Source: Xanthobacteraceae bacterium 501b (GTDB lineage Bacteria; Pseudomonadota; Alphaproteobacteria; Rhizobiales; Xanthobacteraceae). Taken from it: 64,000 bases of DNA. The notes under the pieces were generated by a model that worked only from the letters and a program-made list of their open reading frames with translations, was not told the DNA's origin and made no database searches. This document shows, piece by piece, positions 17,609 to 26,123 of the stretch (within the stretch, counting starts at the first letter, position 1; every line of letters begins with the position of its first letter). The position numbers and the translations under genes are program-made. The stretch covers positions 4,211,501 to 4,275,500 of the forward strand of contig KB899087.1 in NCBI GenBank assembly GCA_000378025.1, read 5' to 3'.

Positions 17609-18445
17609 TCAGGCATGGCCGAAAATGTCGCGATGGCCAATTCTCACCCGCTCCGCCGCCGCCCGCACCCGCGCCCAGCTGGCGAATTCCGCCTGCCGCG
17701 CCGGCTCGATCTGCCCGGCCGCCTGCGCGAAGCCGTCGGTCAGCGCGCCGATGAGGGCGGCATGGGCCGGGCCCAGCACCCACGGGCTGGTGCCGGCGCC
17801 GTATTTATAGCCGTGCTGGCGCAGTAACTGCGCCAGGGCCTCGCTTGAGGCCGGGCCCAGCGCCGGCCCGAATCCCTTGTCGCCGCGCTGGTGGCGGTTG
17901 AAGGCGGCGATCACCCGCCCGTCCAGCGGCTCGGCGGGCTGCCACTCGGCCTCGCCATCATAGTTCAGCACCGCATAGAGCGGCAGTTTTCGCGTCGCCA
18001 ACCGGGCGACGAGGCGCTCCAGCCAGTCCTCGGAGACGAGGTCGAACAGCGCGGCGGCGGTCACGAGTTCCGCCCCGACATCGCTGAAATCGAGGTCGCG
18101 CACGGTGAGGTCGGCCTGCTCGAAGCTCACCTCGATCACCCGCCCGTCCCGGTGCAGCTCAAGACCATCGCCGCGTGGCCGCGCCGTCTCGGCCCAGGCG
18201 GCGAGGTCGATGTGGGCGCGCTCCAGCAGCGCCGGGTCGCCATCGATCAGGTGCCAATGCTGGCGGGGCGGCAGGTCGCCGGCGAGGCCGCGCAGATTCG
18301 AGCCGGTGCCGCAGCCGAGATCGACGATGGTGAGCGTGTCGCGGCCGGCGAAATGCGCCCGCATCCGCGCCGCCTGCACGGGGTTGCGGGAAGCGTGGTC
18401 CACCGGCTCGCGCAGGGCGAGCCAGTCGGCGGCAAAACCGCTCAT
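17609..18445 (-). CDS. Class I SAM-dependent methyltransferase
   Basis: 278 residues. The SAM-binding motif I is IVDLGCGTGSN (about residues 40-50), followed by an acidic HLIDGDPALLERA at motif II. The rest is not close to any methyltransferase whose substrate I recognise. ATG 18445 has AAGGAG upstream and overlaps the glycosyltransferase stop (ATGA). It is the last gene of a four-gene minus-strand operon: dehydrogenase, PTPS-like protein, glycosyltransferase, methyltransferase. This order suggests tailoring of a small pterin- or sugar-containing metabolite (inference). Confidence 0.83.
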   Translation of the reverse strand: MSGFAADWLALREPVDHASRNPVQAARMRAHFAGRDTLTIVDLGCGTGSNLRGLAGDLPPRQHWHLIDGDPALLERAHIDLAAWAETARPRGDGLELHRDGRVIEVSFEQADLTVRDLDFSDVGAELVTAAALFDLVSEDWLERLVARLATRKLPLYAVLNYDGEAEWQPAEPLDGRVIAAFNRHQRGDKGFGPALGPASSEALAQLLRQHGYKYGAGTSPWVLGPAHAALIGALTDGFAQAAGQIEPARQAEFASWARVRAAAERVRIGHRDIFGHA

Positions 18446-19488
18446 CGGGGCATCTCCTTCAGGGCGGCGAGAAGCGTCGCCGCAGTCTGCGTCCATGTTG
18501 GCAGGGATTGACCATAGTGCCACGCCGCGTCCGCCAGACGACAGCGTTGTTCCGGTGCGTCAAGCAGCCGTCGCAGCGCGGCGGCGAGGCTCAAAGCGTC
18601 GCCCGGCTCCGCCAGCAGCGCGGCCTCAGCCGGCACGGTGTCGGGAATCGCCCCGGCGCGGGTGGCGACAACAGGCAGGCCGTGCGCCAGCGCCTCGGTC
18701 AGCCCCATGCCATAGCCCTCGAACAGCGAGGCGGTGACGAAGAGGTCGGCGGCGGCGAATTCGCCGGCCAGGCGTTCGGGCGACAGCGCGCCGGAGAGGC
18801 GGATGCGCGCGTCCAGCCCATGGGCGGCGATGCGCGCCTCGACCCGCGCGGTCTCGCCGGGGTCGCGATCGGTGGCGCCGACGATGTGGCAGGTCCAGTC
18901 CTGGGCGCGCAGTTCGGCCAGCGCGTCGACCAGCACGCCATGCGCCTTGCGCGGGATCACCGACCCCACGGCGAGCAGCCGCAGCGGCCGGCCGGTGCCG
19001 GTGGCGCGCGGGCAGGGGTCGGTGCCGGGCAAAGCGACGCTCAGCCGCGCGGCGGGCACGCCATAGTCCTGCGCCAGCAGCCGGGCGGTGGCGGGGCTGG
19101 TAGCGATCACCGCCGCCACTTCCGCCAGCGCCGCCGTCTCGCTGGCGAAAAGCTGCGCCCGCTGGGCCTCATTCAGCCCGCTCTCCAGCGCCAGCGGGTG
19201 ATGCACCAGCGCCGCCAGCGGCCGCTCCAGCCCGCGCAGCAGCGGCGCCGGCAGCGCGCCGAGCGCGAGCCCGTCGATCAGCACCGTCTGGCCGGGCGGC
19301 CGCGCGTGCAAGATCGCCGCGCTCGCCTCCAGCTCCGCCGGGGAGGGGAAGGGGAAGCCGGCGGGCAGCGCGACATGTCTGAGCCTGCCACCGGCGCGCG
19401 GCGCCTCCTCGATCACCCGGCGGTCATAGGCATAGCCGCCGGTGGGGAGGCCGATGTCGCCGGGAATGGCGAAGGCGAAGTCGGTCAC
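18442..19488 (-). CDS. Glycosyltransferase, GT4-type (GT-B fold)
   Basis: 348 residues from GTG 19488, which has GAGGA upstream and lies 10 bases past the previous stop; the open frame extends further but only into the PTPS-like gene. The C-terminal nucleotide-sugar domain shows LLAVGSVIPRKAHGVLVDAL and the EX7E element EGYGMGLTE (near residue 275) followed by ALAHGLPVVAT. The N-terminal domain has FAIPGDIGLPTGGYAYDRR. It transfers a sugar from a nucleotide donor; the acceptor is unknown. It is sandwiched between the PTPS-like and methyltransferase genes. Confidence 0.87.
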   Translation of the reverse strand: MTDFAFAIPGDIGLPTGGYAYDRRVIEEAPRAGGRLRHVALPAGFPFPSPAELEASAAILHARPPGQTVLIDGLALGALPAPLLRGLERPLAALVHHPLALESGLNEAQRAQLFASETAALAEVAAVIATSPATARLLAQDYGVPAARLSVALPGTDPCPRATGTGRPLRLLAVGSVIPRKAHGVLVDALAELRAQDWTCHIVGATDRDPGETARVEARIAAHGLDARIRLSGALSPERLAGEFAAADLFVTASLFEGYGMGLTEALAHGLPVVATRAGAIPDTVPAEAALLAEPGDALSLAAALRRLLDAPEQRCRLADAAWHYGQSLPTWTQTAATLLAALKEMPR

Positions 19489-19498
19489 GCAGCCATCC

Positions 19499-19900
19499 TC
19501 AGCCGAGGCCGGATTCGAAGCTGGCGCGGGCGAGATCGGTCTCGTGCAGGGTGACGCGGATTTTCGACAGGCCATGCCCGTCCGCGCCCAGCGCCCCCGC
19601 CTTGGCGGCTGCCGCCATCGCGTCGAAAATATGCTTGGCGAGAAATTCGGTGGTGGTGAGCGTGCCCGCGAATTCCGGCAGCGTGTCGAGATTCTGGTAG
19701 GCGAGCGGCGCCAGCGTCTGCTTCAGCACGTCGAGCGCGGCGCCAATGTCGACCACGACGTTCTGGGCGGTCAGCGCTTCGCGGAAGAACGCGACATCGA
19801 CCACGAACGTGGCGCCGTGCAGCCCCTGCGCCGGGCCAAAGAACGGGTCGGGCAGCGAGTGGGCGATCATGATGCGGTCGCGGACTTCGACAGAATACAT
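19499..19900 (-). CDS. 6-pyruvoyl-tetrahydropterin synthase / QueD family homologue lacking key residues
   Basis: 133 residues from ATG 19900 (GAGGA five bases upstream); ATG 19912, overlapping the dehydrogenase stop as ATGA, is possible and adds four residues. Size and ends (YSVEVRDRIMIAHSL, IRVTLHETD) match the tunnelling-fold PTPS/QueD family, which turns dihydroneopterin triphosphate into 6-pyruvoyl- or 6-carboxy-tetrahydropterin. One zinc His is present (AHSL), but the usual C-x2-LHGH segment reads AQGLHGAT, so the catalytic Cys is Ala and one zinc-binding His is Ala. C-terminal Glu (HETD) is kept. It is therefore probably not a standard QueD, and may bind or convert a related pterin or pyrimidine. 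Confidence 0.8.
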   Translation of the reverse strand: MYSVEVRDRIMIAHSLPDPFFGPAQGLHGATFVVDVAFFREALTAQNVVVDIGAALDVLKQTLAPLAYQNLDTLPEFAGTLTTTEFLAKHIFDAMAAAAKAGALGADGHGLSKIRVTLHETDLARASFESGLG

Positions 19901-19908
19901 GGCATTCC

Positions 19909-20892
19909 TCATCGGTAATCGAGCAGGATCGCCAGCGCGTCCTCGCCCCCGGTCAGAAGTGGCGGCAGCCGTTCCGGCGCCGTATCAAAAGCGACGACAT
20001 GCGTGACCAATGGGTCGAGCCGCGCATCGTCGAGCAGAGCCAGCGCCTTGGCGAGCCGGCGCGCATGCGGCCAGCGTGGCCGACGCGACGGAGATACGGA
20101 ACCCACCTGCGAGCCGATCAGTTGCAGCCGCCGGCTGTGAAAACTCTGACCGAGGGGAATCGTCGGAGCATGGTCGCCATACCAGCTCACCTCGACCACC
20201 TTGGCCTCGAACGCCGCCGCCGCCAGCGCGGTCGCCAGCCCGGCGGCGCTGGCGCTGGTGTGGAACACGAGGTCGGCATCATCGCGGATTTCGCCCGGCT
20301 GCGCGAATCCGGCGCCGAACGCGCGCGCCAGCGCGGCCCGCGCCGGGTTCACATCCACCAGCGTCACCTCGGCACCGGGAAGCCGGGCGGCGAGGGCGGT
20401 CAGCAGGAGGCCGATCACCCCGCCGCCGACAATGGTGATGCGGTCCCCCGGCCCGGCGCCGGAATCCCACAGCGCGTTGAGCGCGGTTTCCATGTTCGCC
20501 GCCAGCGTGGCGCGCTCCGGCGGCAGAGCCTCGGGCACCGCCATCGCCGACGCGACGGGGAGGAAATAGCGGTCCTGATGCGGATAAAGCGCGAAGATGG
20601 TGCGTCCCAGCCATTCCGGCGGGCCTTGTTCCACCACCCCGACGCTCTGGTAGCCATACTGGACGGGAAAGGGAAAATCGCCGTTCTGGAAAGGCGCGCG
20701 CATGCGCTGGTGCTCGCTCGCCGGCACCGCGCCCTCCAGCACGAGGCGCTCCGTGCCCCGGCTCACCGCCGAGACGAGGGCGCGCACGGTGAGCATGGCC
20801 GCGCCACGGGGGCCCAGCGGCGCGCGACGCAGCTCATAGCGCCCCGGCGTCACACACCAGAGCTGCGTGGCGGTATCAGACCTGTCGTCCAT
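19909..20892 (-). CDS. Medium-chain dehydrogenase, BchC-like, without canonical zinc cysteine
   Basis: 327 residues from ATG 20892; GTG 20904 is an alternative. It has the MDR fold with a Rossmann motif IVGGGVIGLLLTALAARL and a following acidic position (LVDVNPAR), so NAD(H) is the likely cofactor. The N-terminal GroES-like part reads ALVSAVSRGTERLV where zinc alcohol dehydrogenases have the catalytic Cys, resembling BchC-type (bacteriochlorophyllide dehydrogenase) proteins; QYGYQSVGVVEQG follows. No other bacteriochlorophyll genes are present, so it is a relative rather than BchC. It is first in the minus-strand operon with the PTPS-like, glycosyltransferase and methyltransferase genes. Confidence 0.82.
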   Translation of the reverse strand: MDDRSDTATQLWCVTPGRYELRRAPLGPRGAAMLTVRALVSAVSRGTERLVLEGAVPASEHQRMRAPFQNGDFPFPVQYGYQSVGVVEQGPPEWLGRTIFALYPHQDRYFLPVASAMAVPEALPPERATLAANMETALNALWDSGAGPGDRITIVGGGVIGLLLTALAARLPGAEVTLVDVNPARAALARAFGAGFAQPGEIRDDADLVFHTSASAAGLATALAAAAFEAKVVEVSWYGDHAPTIPLGQSFHSRRLQLIGSQVGSVSPSRRPRWPHARRLAKALALLDDARLDPLVTHVVAFDTAPERLPPLLTGGEDALAILLDYR

Positions 20893-21043
20893 TACTGATG
20901 GCACTCCCCTGCCGCATTCGCGTGCATAACAGCATCACGGTGCGGTTAGATCCCCAAAACCGCGTGAACCGTCCGCGCCGGGCTGCGTACAAACCCGGTG
21001 ATGTGCCGTAGGGGCAGTTCGCGTGTGTCGAACAGAGGGCCGC

Positions 21044-22858
21044 ATGAGTCTGGATGAGAAGGTCGCCGAAGGGCGTTTCATTCCCGCCGAGCGTTCGGAA
21101 GGCCGGACGCCGACCGGCGTGCAGTCGCTGCGGCAGCTGTTCCGCAGGCGGGCGCTGGTGTTCACGCTGATCGGCGCCACCTATGCCGGGCTCGTCGCCC
21201 TGTTCGCCCATCTGCTCGGCCATGGCGGCTTCACCGTGCTGGACGGTTTCCTGCTGCTGGCCTTCTGCCTTTCCACGCCCTGGACCATTCTCGGCTTCTG
21301 GAACGCGTTGATCGGCCTGTGGCTGGTGCACGGCCCGGGCGATGCGCGGCGTTCGGTCTATCCCTATGCCGGGCGGGCCAGTGAGGACGCGCCGATCACC
21401 TCGCGCGTCGCCATGGTGATGACGCTGCGCAACGAGGACCCCGCCCGCGCCTTCGCCCGGCTGCGCGCCATGGAAGGCGAGATCGCCGCCAGCGGCGCCG
21501 GCGCAAACTTCGCCTGGTTCGTGCTCTCCGACACCACCCAGCCGGCCATCGCCGCCGAGGAAGAGGCGCTGTTCGCCGCCTGGCAGGCCGAGCGCGGCGC
21601 CGGGGCGGGGCTGCACTATCGCCGCCGCAGCGAGAACAGCGGCTTCAAGGCCGGCAATATCCGCGATTTCCTCGACCGCTGGGGCGATGAGCACGAGCTG
21701 ATGCTGGTGCTGGATGCCGACAGTTTCCTCGGCGCCTCCGCCACGCTGCGCCTCATCCGCATCATGCAGGCCAATCCGCGCCTCGGCATCTTGCAGAGCC
21801 TGGTGGTCGGCCTGCCCTCGCCCTCGCCCTTCGCCCGCATCTTCCAGTTCGGCATGCGCCACGGCATGCGCTCCTACACGATGGGCGCGTCCTGGTGGGC
21901 GGGCGATTGCGGGCCCTATTGGGGGCACAATGCGGTCATCCGCATCGCCCCGTTCAGGGCGCATTGCCACCTGCCCGTCCTGCCGGGCACCGGGCCGCTT
22001 TCCGGCCACATCCTCTCGCACGACCAGATCGAGGCGGTGCTGATGCGTCGCGCCGGCTATGAGGTGCGGGTGCTGCCGGAGGAGATGGACAGTTTCGAGG
22101 AGAACCCGCCCCACCTCACCGAATTCACCCGCCGCGATTTGCGCTGGTGCCAGGGCAATATGCAGTATTGGCGGCTGATCGCGCTGCCGGGGCTCCGGCC
22201 GATGAGCCGGTTCCAGATCGCCTGGGCGATGCTGATGTATGTCGGCGCGGTGGCCTGGATGGCCTTCATCGCCCTCGCCGCGCTGAAAGTGTTCGATATC
22301 GAGCGGGCGGACGAGCCGTTCCCCGCCACGCTGGGCCTCACCCTGTTCGCCACCATGTTCGCGATGAGCCTCGCCCCCAAGGTCGCCGGCCTCCTGGACA
22401 TCGTGCTGCGGGCCGGCGAACGGGCCCGCTATGGCGGCACGGGAAGGCTGGTCGGCGGGGCGCTGTCGGAATTCGTCTTCTCGGTGCTGCTGGGGCCGGT
22501 GGTGGCCTTCCGCATCGCGCTGTTCATGGTCGGCCTTCTGTTCGGGCGCACCGTCACCTGGGAGGCGCAGTCGCGCGATGCCGAGCGCCTGTCCTGGCGC
22601 ACCGCCATGGCCGGGCTGTGGCCGCAATTCCTGTTCGGCGGGCTGCTCGCCGGGCTGCTCACCGCCTTCGCGCCGGGAACGCTGCCCTGGGCGCTGCCGG
22701 TGCTGGTCGCCCTGCTGGGCGCCGTGCCCTTCGCGGTGCTGACCGCCGAGCCGGCGCTCGGGCGCTGGCTGAGCCGGCGCGGCCTGTGCGCCACCCCGGA
22801 GGAGGTTTCGCCCACGGTGAGCCTCGTGGCGCTGGAAGCCGCGCAGCGGGCGGCCTGA
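21044..22858 (+). CDS. mdoH: Glucans biosynthesis glucosyltransferase H
   Basis: 604 residues from ATG 21044 (AGAGGG upstream). GT2 inner-membrane enzyme that polymerises UDP-glucose into the backbone of osmoregulated periplasmic glucans. TM segments lie near residues 40-65 and 70-100. The cytoplasmic GT domain follows, with the UDP-binding MTLRNEDPARAFARL, LDADSFLGA (DxD-like) and RRDLRWCQGN, a QxxRW variant. Several C-terminal TM helices (about 380-570) form the translocation channel. It is shorter than E. coli OpgH, as in alphaproteobacteria. No mdoG is adjacent in the window. Confidence 0.9.
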   Translation: MSLDEKVAEGRFIPAERSEGRTPTGVQSLRQLFRRRALVFTLIGATYAGLVALFAHLLGHGGFTVLDGFLLLAFCLSTPWTILGFWNALIGLWLVHGPGDARRSVYPYAGRASEDAPITSRVAMVMTLRNEDPARAFARLRAMEGEIAASGAGANFAWFVLSDTTQPAIAAEEEALFAAWQAERGAGAGLHYRRRSENSGFKAGNIRDFLDRWGDEHELMLVLDADSFLGASATLRLIRIMQANPRLGILQSLVVGLPSPSPFARIFQFGMRHGMRSYTMGASWWAGDCGPYWGHNAVIRIAPFRAHCHLPVLPGTGPLSGHILSHDQIEAVLMRRAGYEVRVLPEEMDSFEENPPHLTEFTRRDLRWCQGNMQYWRLIALPGLRPMSRFQIAWAMLMYVGAVAWMAFIALAALKVFDIERADEPFPATLGLTLFATMFAMSLAPKVAGLLDIVLRAGERARYGGTGRLVGGALSEFVFSVLLGPVVAFRIALFMVGLLFGRTVTWEAQSRDAERLSWRTAMAGLWPQFLFGGLLAGLLTAFAPGTLPWALPVLVALLGAVPFAVLTAEPALGRWLSRRGLCATPEEVSPTVSLVALEAAQRAA

Positions 22859-22907
22859 CGGCGCGCGCCCTCTAGCCATCCGGCAACGGGGCGCCGATAA
22901 CGAGAAA

Positions 22908-23501
22908 ATGGAGATCCCCGCCCCGCCCCCCGCGCCCGTCGATGCCTCCATCGAAGCCCCCATCGGCCCGCATCCCCGGCCGCGCACGGCCCGCCGCGCG
23001 CGTTTCCGGGAGCGCCCGGTGCGGTGGACGCTGGGCTTCCTGTTCCGGCTGCTGTGCGCGCCGCTGATCCTGCTCGACGAGCTGGTGCGCCCGCTCTACC
23101 GCCCGCTTATCGCCCGCCTCGCGGCGCTGAAGATTATGCACGCCTTCGAGCGCTGGATCGCCGCCCGCTCGGTCTGGACCATTCTGGTGCTGCTGGCGGT
23201 TCCCTATGCCACCATCGAGCCGCTGAAATTCGTCGCGCTGCTGTGGATCGCCGGCGGCTGGCCCAAGGCGGGCACGGCGCTGTTCCTCATCGCCTATCTC
23301 CTCAGCTTCGTGATCATCGAGCGGATCTATTCCGCCGGCCGGGCCAAGCTGATGACCCTGCCCTGGATGGCCTGGGTGATCCTCACCCTCGCCACGCTGC
23401 GCGACCGGGTGGTGGCGGCGCTGCGGCTCGATCGCCTCAAAGCCAGCCTGCGCCGCGCGGCGCGCGATCTCCGGCGCCGGCTGGCCTTGTTGTTTCGCTG
23501 A
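22908..23501 (+). CDS. Hypothetical inner-membrane protein
   Basis: 197 residues, no family recognised. The N-terminus is rich in Pro and Ala, followed by a basic stretch (PRPRTARRARFRERP). Three or four hydrophobic segments follow (about residues 40-60, 88-108, 110-135 and 145-165), with a strongly basic C-terminal tail (LRRAARDLRRRLALLFR) that probably lies in the cytoplasm. It sits 49 bases after mdoH on the same strand, so a link to glucan export or the envelope is possible but unproven. Confidence 0.7.
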   Translation: MEIPAPPPAPVDASIEAPIGPHPRPRTARRARFRERPVRWTLGFLFRLLCAPLILLDELVRPLYRPLIARLAALKIMHAFERWIAARSVWTILVLLAVPYATIEPLKFVALLWIAGGWPKAGTALFLIAYLLSFVIIERIYSAGRAKLMTLPWMAWVILTLATLRDRVVAALRLDRLKASLRRAARDLRRRLALLFR

Positions 23502-23561
23502 GGTGCGGGGGACGCGCGCGCCCTTATACTTGCCGGCGAATCGAGGGGCCGGGGGCGAGGA

Positions 23562-24476
23562 ATGAGCGAAAACGCGCCGCGCGAGGTGAGCATCGCCTGC
23601 CGGGATGGCGTGGACCTCGGCGGCCATGTCTGGCCCGCCTCAGTGCCCGGGCAGGTCCATGGCGCGGTGGTCATCACCCCCGCCACCGGCGTCGCCGCGC
23701 GCTATTATCATCGCTATGCCCGCTTCCTCGCCGGCCACGGCTTCGATGTGCTGACCTTCGACTATCGCGGCATCGGCCTGTCGCGGCCGGCCCGGCTGCG
23801 CGGCTCACCCATTCGTTGGCGCGACTGGGGCGAGCGGGATGTCGACGCGGCGCTGCGCTTCATGGCGGCGCGCTCAGCCGCCCCGCTCATGCTAGTCGGC
23901 CATTCCATCGGCGGTTTCCTGCCCGGCCTTGCCGAAAGCGGCGCCACCGTCACCCGCATGCTGACCATGGGTGCGCAATATGCCTGGTGGGGTGACTATG
24001 CCCCGCGTGAGCGCGCCGGCCTGTTGCTGAAATGGCATGTCGCCATGCCGGCTCTCACCGCGCTGTTCGGCTATTTCCCCGGCAAGCGGCTGGGCTGGCT
24101 GGAAGACCTGCCCGCCGGCGTCGCCCATGAATGGAGCTTTCGCGGCCCCCGCTTCGAGACCAGCCATCCCCGCGCCGAGCGCGAGGCGGCGCGGGCACGC
24201 ATGGCCATGGTGCGCGCCGACATCCTCGCCGTGGCGATGAGCGACGATCCGCTCGGCACGGTGCCTGCGCTTAGCCGCACGCTGGCCTATTACACCGGTG
24301 CCCGGCGCACGCTGGTGCACCTTTCCCCCGCCGATTACGGCCGGCAGGCGATCGGCCATTTCAGCCTGTTCCACGACAGCCACGCGGAAGGCTTCTGGCG
24401 CGACACGCTGGTGTTCCTGCGCGAGGGGAGGAACCCCTGGCCCGGCCATGTGGTGGAGTTGGCGGCGGGCGGCTAG
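23562..24476 (+). CDS. Alpha/beta hydrolase
   Basis: 304 residues. Nucleophile elbow LVGHSIGGFLPG places the catalytic Ser near residue 112. An oxyanion-hole-like stretch VVITPATGVAARYYHRYA and the FDYRGIGLSR segment are typical of serine hydrolases in this fold. A likely catalytic His lies near the C-terminus (GHFSLFHDSH). Esterase, lipase or thioesterase activity cannot be separated from sequence. It ends in front of a repeat hairpin and is convergent with the phosphomannomutase gene. Confidence 0.85.
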   Translation: MSENAPREVSIACRDGVDLGGHVWPASVPGQVHGAVVITPATGVAARYYHRYARFLAGHGFDVLTFDYRGIGLSRPARLRGSPIRWRDWGERDVDAALRFMAARSAAPLMLVGHSIGGFLPGLAESGATVTRMLTMGAQYAWWGDYAPRERAGLLLKWHVAMPALTALFGYFPGKRLGWLEDLPAGVAHEWSFRGPRFETSHPRAEREAARARMAMVRADILAVAMSDDPLGTVPALSRTLAYYTGARRTLVHLSPADYGRQAIGHFSLFHDSHAEGFWRDTLVFLREGRNPWPGHVVELAAGG

Positions 24477-24477
24477 A

Positions 24478-24521
24478 GCGTTTTCGAGCGAAGTGGATAC
24501 CGGTTCGCGTGAAGAAAACGC
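24478..24521. repeat. Rhizobiales-type intergenic palindromic repeat between convergent genes
   Basis: The element starts GCGTTTTC (24478-24485), ends GAAAACGC (24514-24521) and contains the core GAAGTGGATACCGGTTCG. Sequences of this type are widespread between genes in Rhizobiales (recalled, not searched). It fills the gap between two converging genes and can form a hairpin followed by an A/T-rich stretch, so it may act as a bidirectional terminator. Confidence 0.65.
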
Positions 24522-24539
24522 GACAAAACAAAACCCGCC

Positions 24540-25904
24540 TCAGCCCTCCGCGCCGATCAGCGCGGTGATCTCCTTGACCCGTTGCGCCACCGTTTCCGGC
24601 GCGCCCTTGGCCTCCACGTTCAGCCGCAGCAGCGGCTCGGTGTTGGAACGGCGCAGATTGAGCCGCCAGTCGCCGAAATCCAGTGACAGGCCGTCGGTCT
24701 CGTCGCGCGCGGGGTTCAGCCCGGCAAAGGCCGCCTCCACCCGCGCCACCGCGGCGGCGGGGTCGGTGAGGCGGAAATTGATCTCGCCGGAGGAGGGGAA
24801 GGCCGCCATCCGCGCCGACACCAGCTCGCTCAGCGACTTGCCGCTGCGCCCCATCAGCTCCGCCACCAAGAGCCACGGGATCATGCCGGAATCGCAGCAC
24901 ATGAAGTCGCGGAAATAATGGTGCGCCGACATCTCGCCGCCATAGACCGCGCCGGTGTCGCGCAGCGCCTGCTTGAGGAAGGCATGGCCGGTGCGCGCCT
25001 GCACCGCCCGCCCGCCGGCGCGGGCGACCTGGTCCTGCGTGTTCCAGATCACGCGCGGGTCATGGACGATGGTGGCGCCCTTTTCCTTGGCGAGGAACAC
25101 CTGCGCCAGCAGGCCGACGATATATTCGCCGGCAATGAATCGCCCGGTTTCGTCGAACAGGAAGCAGCGGTCGAAATCGCCGTCCCAGGCGATGCCCATG
25201 TCGGCGCCCGCCGCGAGCACCGCCTGTGACGTTACCGGCTGGTTCTCGGGCAGCAGCGGGTTGGGAATGCCGTTGGGAAAGCGCCCGTCCGGCGCATGGT
25301 GCAGCCGCACGAAGGTGAGCGGCGCCCCGCGCGCCTCCAGCTCGCCGGCCAGCGCGTCGAAGGTTGGCCCCGCCGCGCCATTGCCGGCATTGACCAGCAG
25401 GGTCAGCGGGCGCAGCGCGCCGGTGTCGACGAAGGAGAGCACACGCTGGACATAGGCGGCGCGGGCGCCATCCGCCGGCTTCACCCGCCCGCCGGGCACG
25501 TCAGGCAGGTCGGGCCCTTCCGCCAGCGCCTGGATCGCCGCCAGCCCGGTCGCGGTGTCGAGCGGGGCGGAGCCGGCGCGCACCAGCTTCATGCCGTTAT
25601 AGTCCATCGGGTTATGCGAGGCCGTCACCTCGATGCCGCCATCGGCGGCAAAGTCGGTCACGGCGGCATACATTTCCTCGGTGCCGCACAGGCCGAGGTC
25701 GAGCACCTCGACCCCGCCGGCCACGAGCCCCTCGATACAGGCCGCCGCCAGCGAGGCGGAGGAGGCGCGGCAGTCGCGCCCGATCACCACCCTTTTCGCC
25801 CCCAGCCCTTCGACGAAGGCCCGGCCGATGCGGCGGGCGATCGCCTCGTTCAGCTCCTCGCCGAGCCGTCCGCGAATGTCATAGGCCTTGAAGCAGGTGA
25901 GCAT
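24540..25904 (-). CDS. manB: Phosphomannomutase / phosphoglucomutase
   Basis: 454 residues from ATG 25904, with AAAGG upstream; the open frame beyond it is intergenic. It interconverts mannose-6-P/mannose-1-P and/or glucose-6-P/glucose-1-P. Motifs: FKAYDIRG at the N-terminus, catalytic phosphoserine loop VTASHNPMDYNG (Ser near 96), metal loop WDGDFDRC, sugar-binding GGEMSAHHYF and phosphate-binding RRSNTEPLLRLNVE. It is divergent from manC, the next enzyme on the way to GDP-mannose, so a phosphomannomutase role is favoured. Convergent with the alpha/beta hydrolase gene. Confidence 0.9.
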   Translation of the reverse strand: MLTCFKAYDIRGRLGEELNEAIARRIGRAFVEGLGAKRVVIGRDCRASSASLAAACIEGLVAGGVEVLDLGLCGTEEMYAAVTDFAADGGIEVTASHNPMDYNGMKLVRAGSAPLDTATGLAAIQALAEGPDLPDVPGGRVKPADGARAAYVQRVLSFVDTGALRPLTLLVNAGNGAAGPTFDALAGELEARGAPLTFVRLHHAPDGRFPNGIPNPLLPENQPVTSQAVLAAGADMGIAWDGDFDRCFLFDETGRFIAGEYIVGLLAQVFLAKEKGATIVHDPRVIWNTQDQVARAGGRAVQARTGHAFLKQALRDTGAVYGGEMSAHHYFRDFMCCDSGMIPWLLVAELMGRSGKSLSELVSARMAAFPSSGEINFRLTDPAAAVARVEAAFAGLNPARDETDGLSLDFGDWRLNLRRSNTEPLLRLNVEAKGAPETVAQRVKEITALIGAEG

Positions 25905-26059
25905 GGCCGGGCCTTTCCGTGCGCCGGCGCGGGGGGAGCCCGGCGCGCCGGCATGGGCGATACGGATTCCACGAGGCGAGATCAAGCTGATTGATCCACC
26001 TTGCCTTTCGCCCCCGCCCCGCCCACACTTCCCGCATTGGCCCACGGCTGACTGCGACC

Positions 26060-26123
26060 CCCAAGGCCCCACCTACGCCCAAGGCCCCACCTACCCCCAA
26101 GGCTCAGCTACCCCTAAGGCTTC
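26060..26123. repeat. Short tandem repeat (about 18 bp, four imperfect copies) before manC
   Basis: Units CCCAAGGCCCCACCTACG (26060-26077) and CCCAAGGCCCCACCTACC (26078-26095) are followed by a diverged 17-base copy (26096-26112) and a partial one ending just before the manC ATG at 26124. The AAGG of the last copy lies four bases from the ATG and is the only visible ribosome-binding sequence. Confidence 0.8.

Noticed and set aside
20876-22987. 703-residue antisense frame
   Set aside because: Complement of mdoH; no motifs.
26060-26123. CRISPR array
   Set aside because: Units are contiguous without spacers; a simple tandem repeat.
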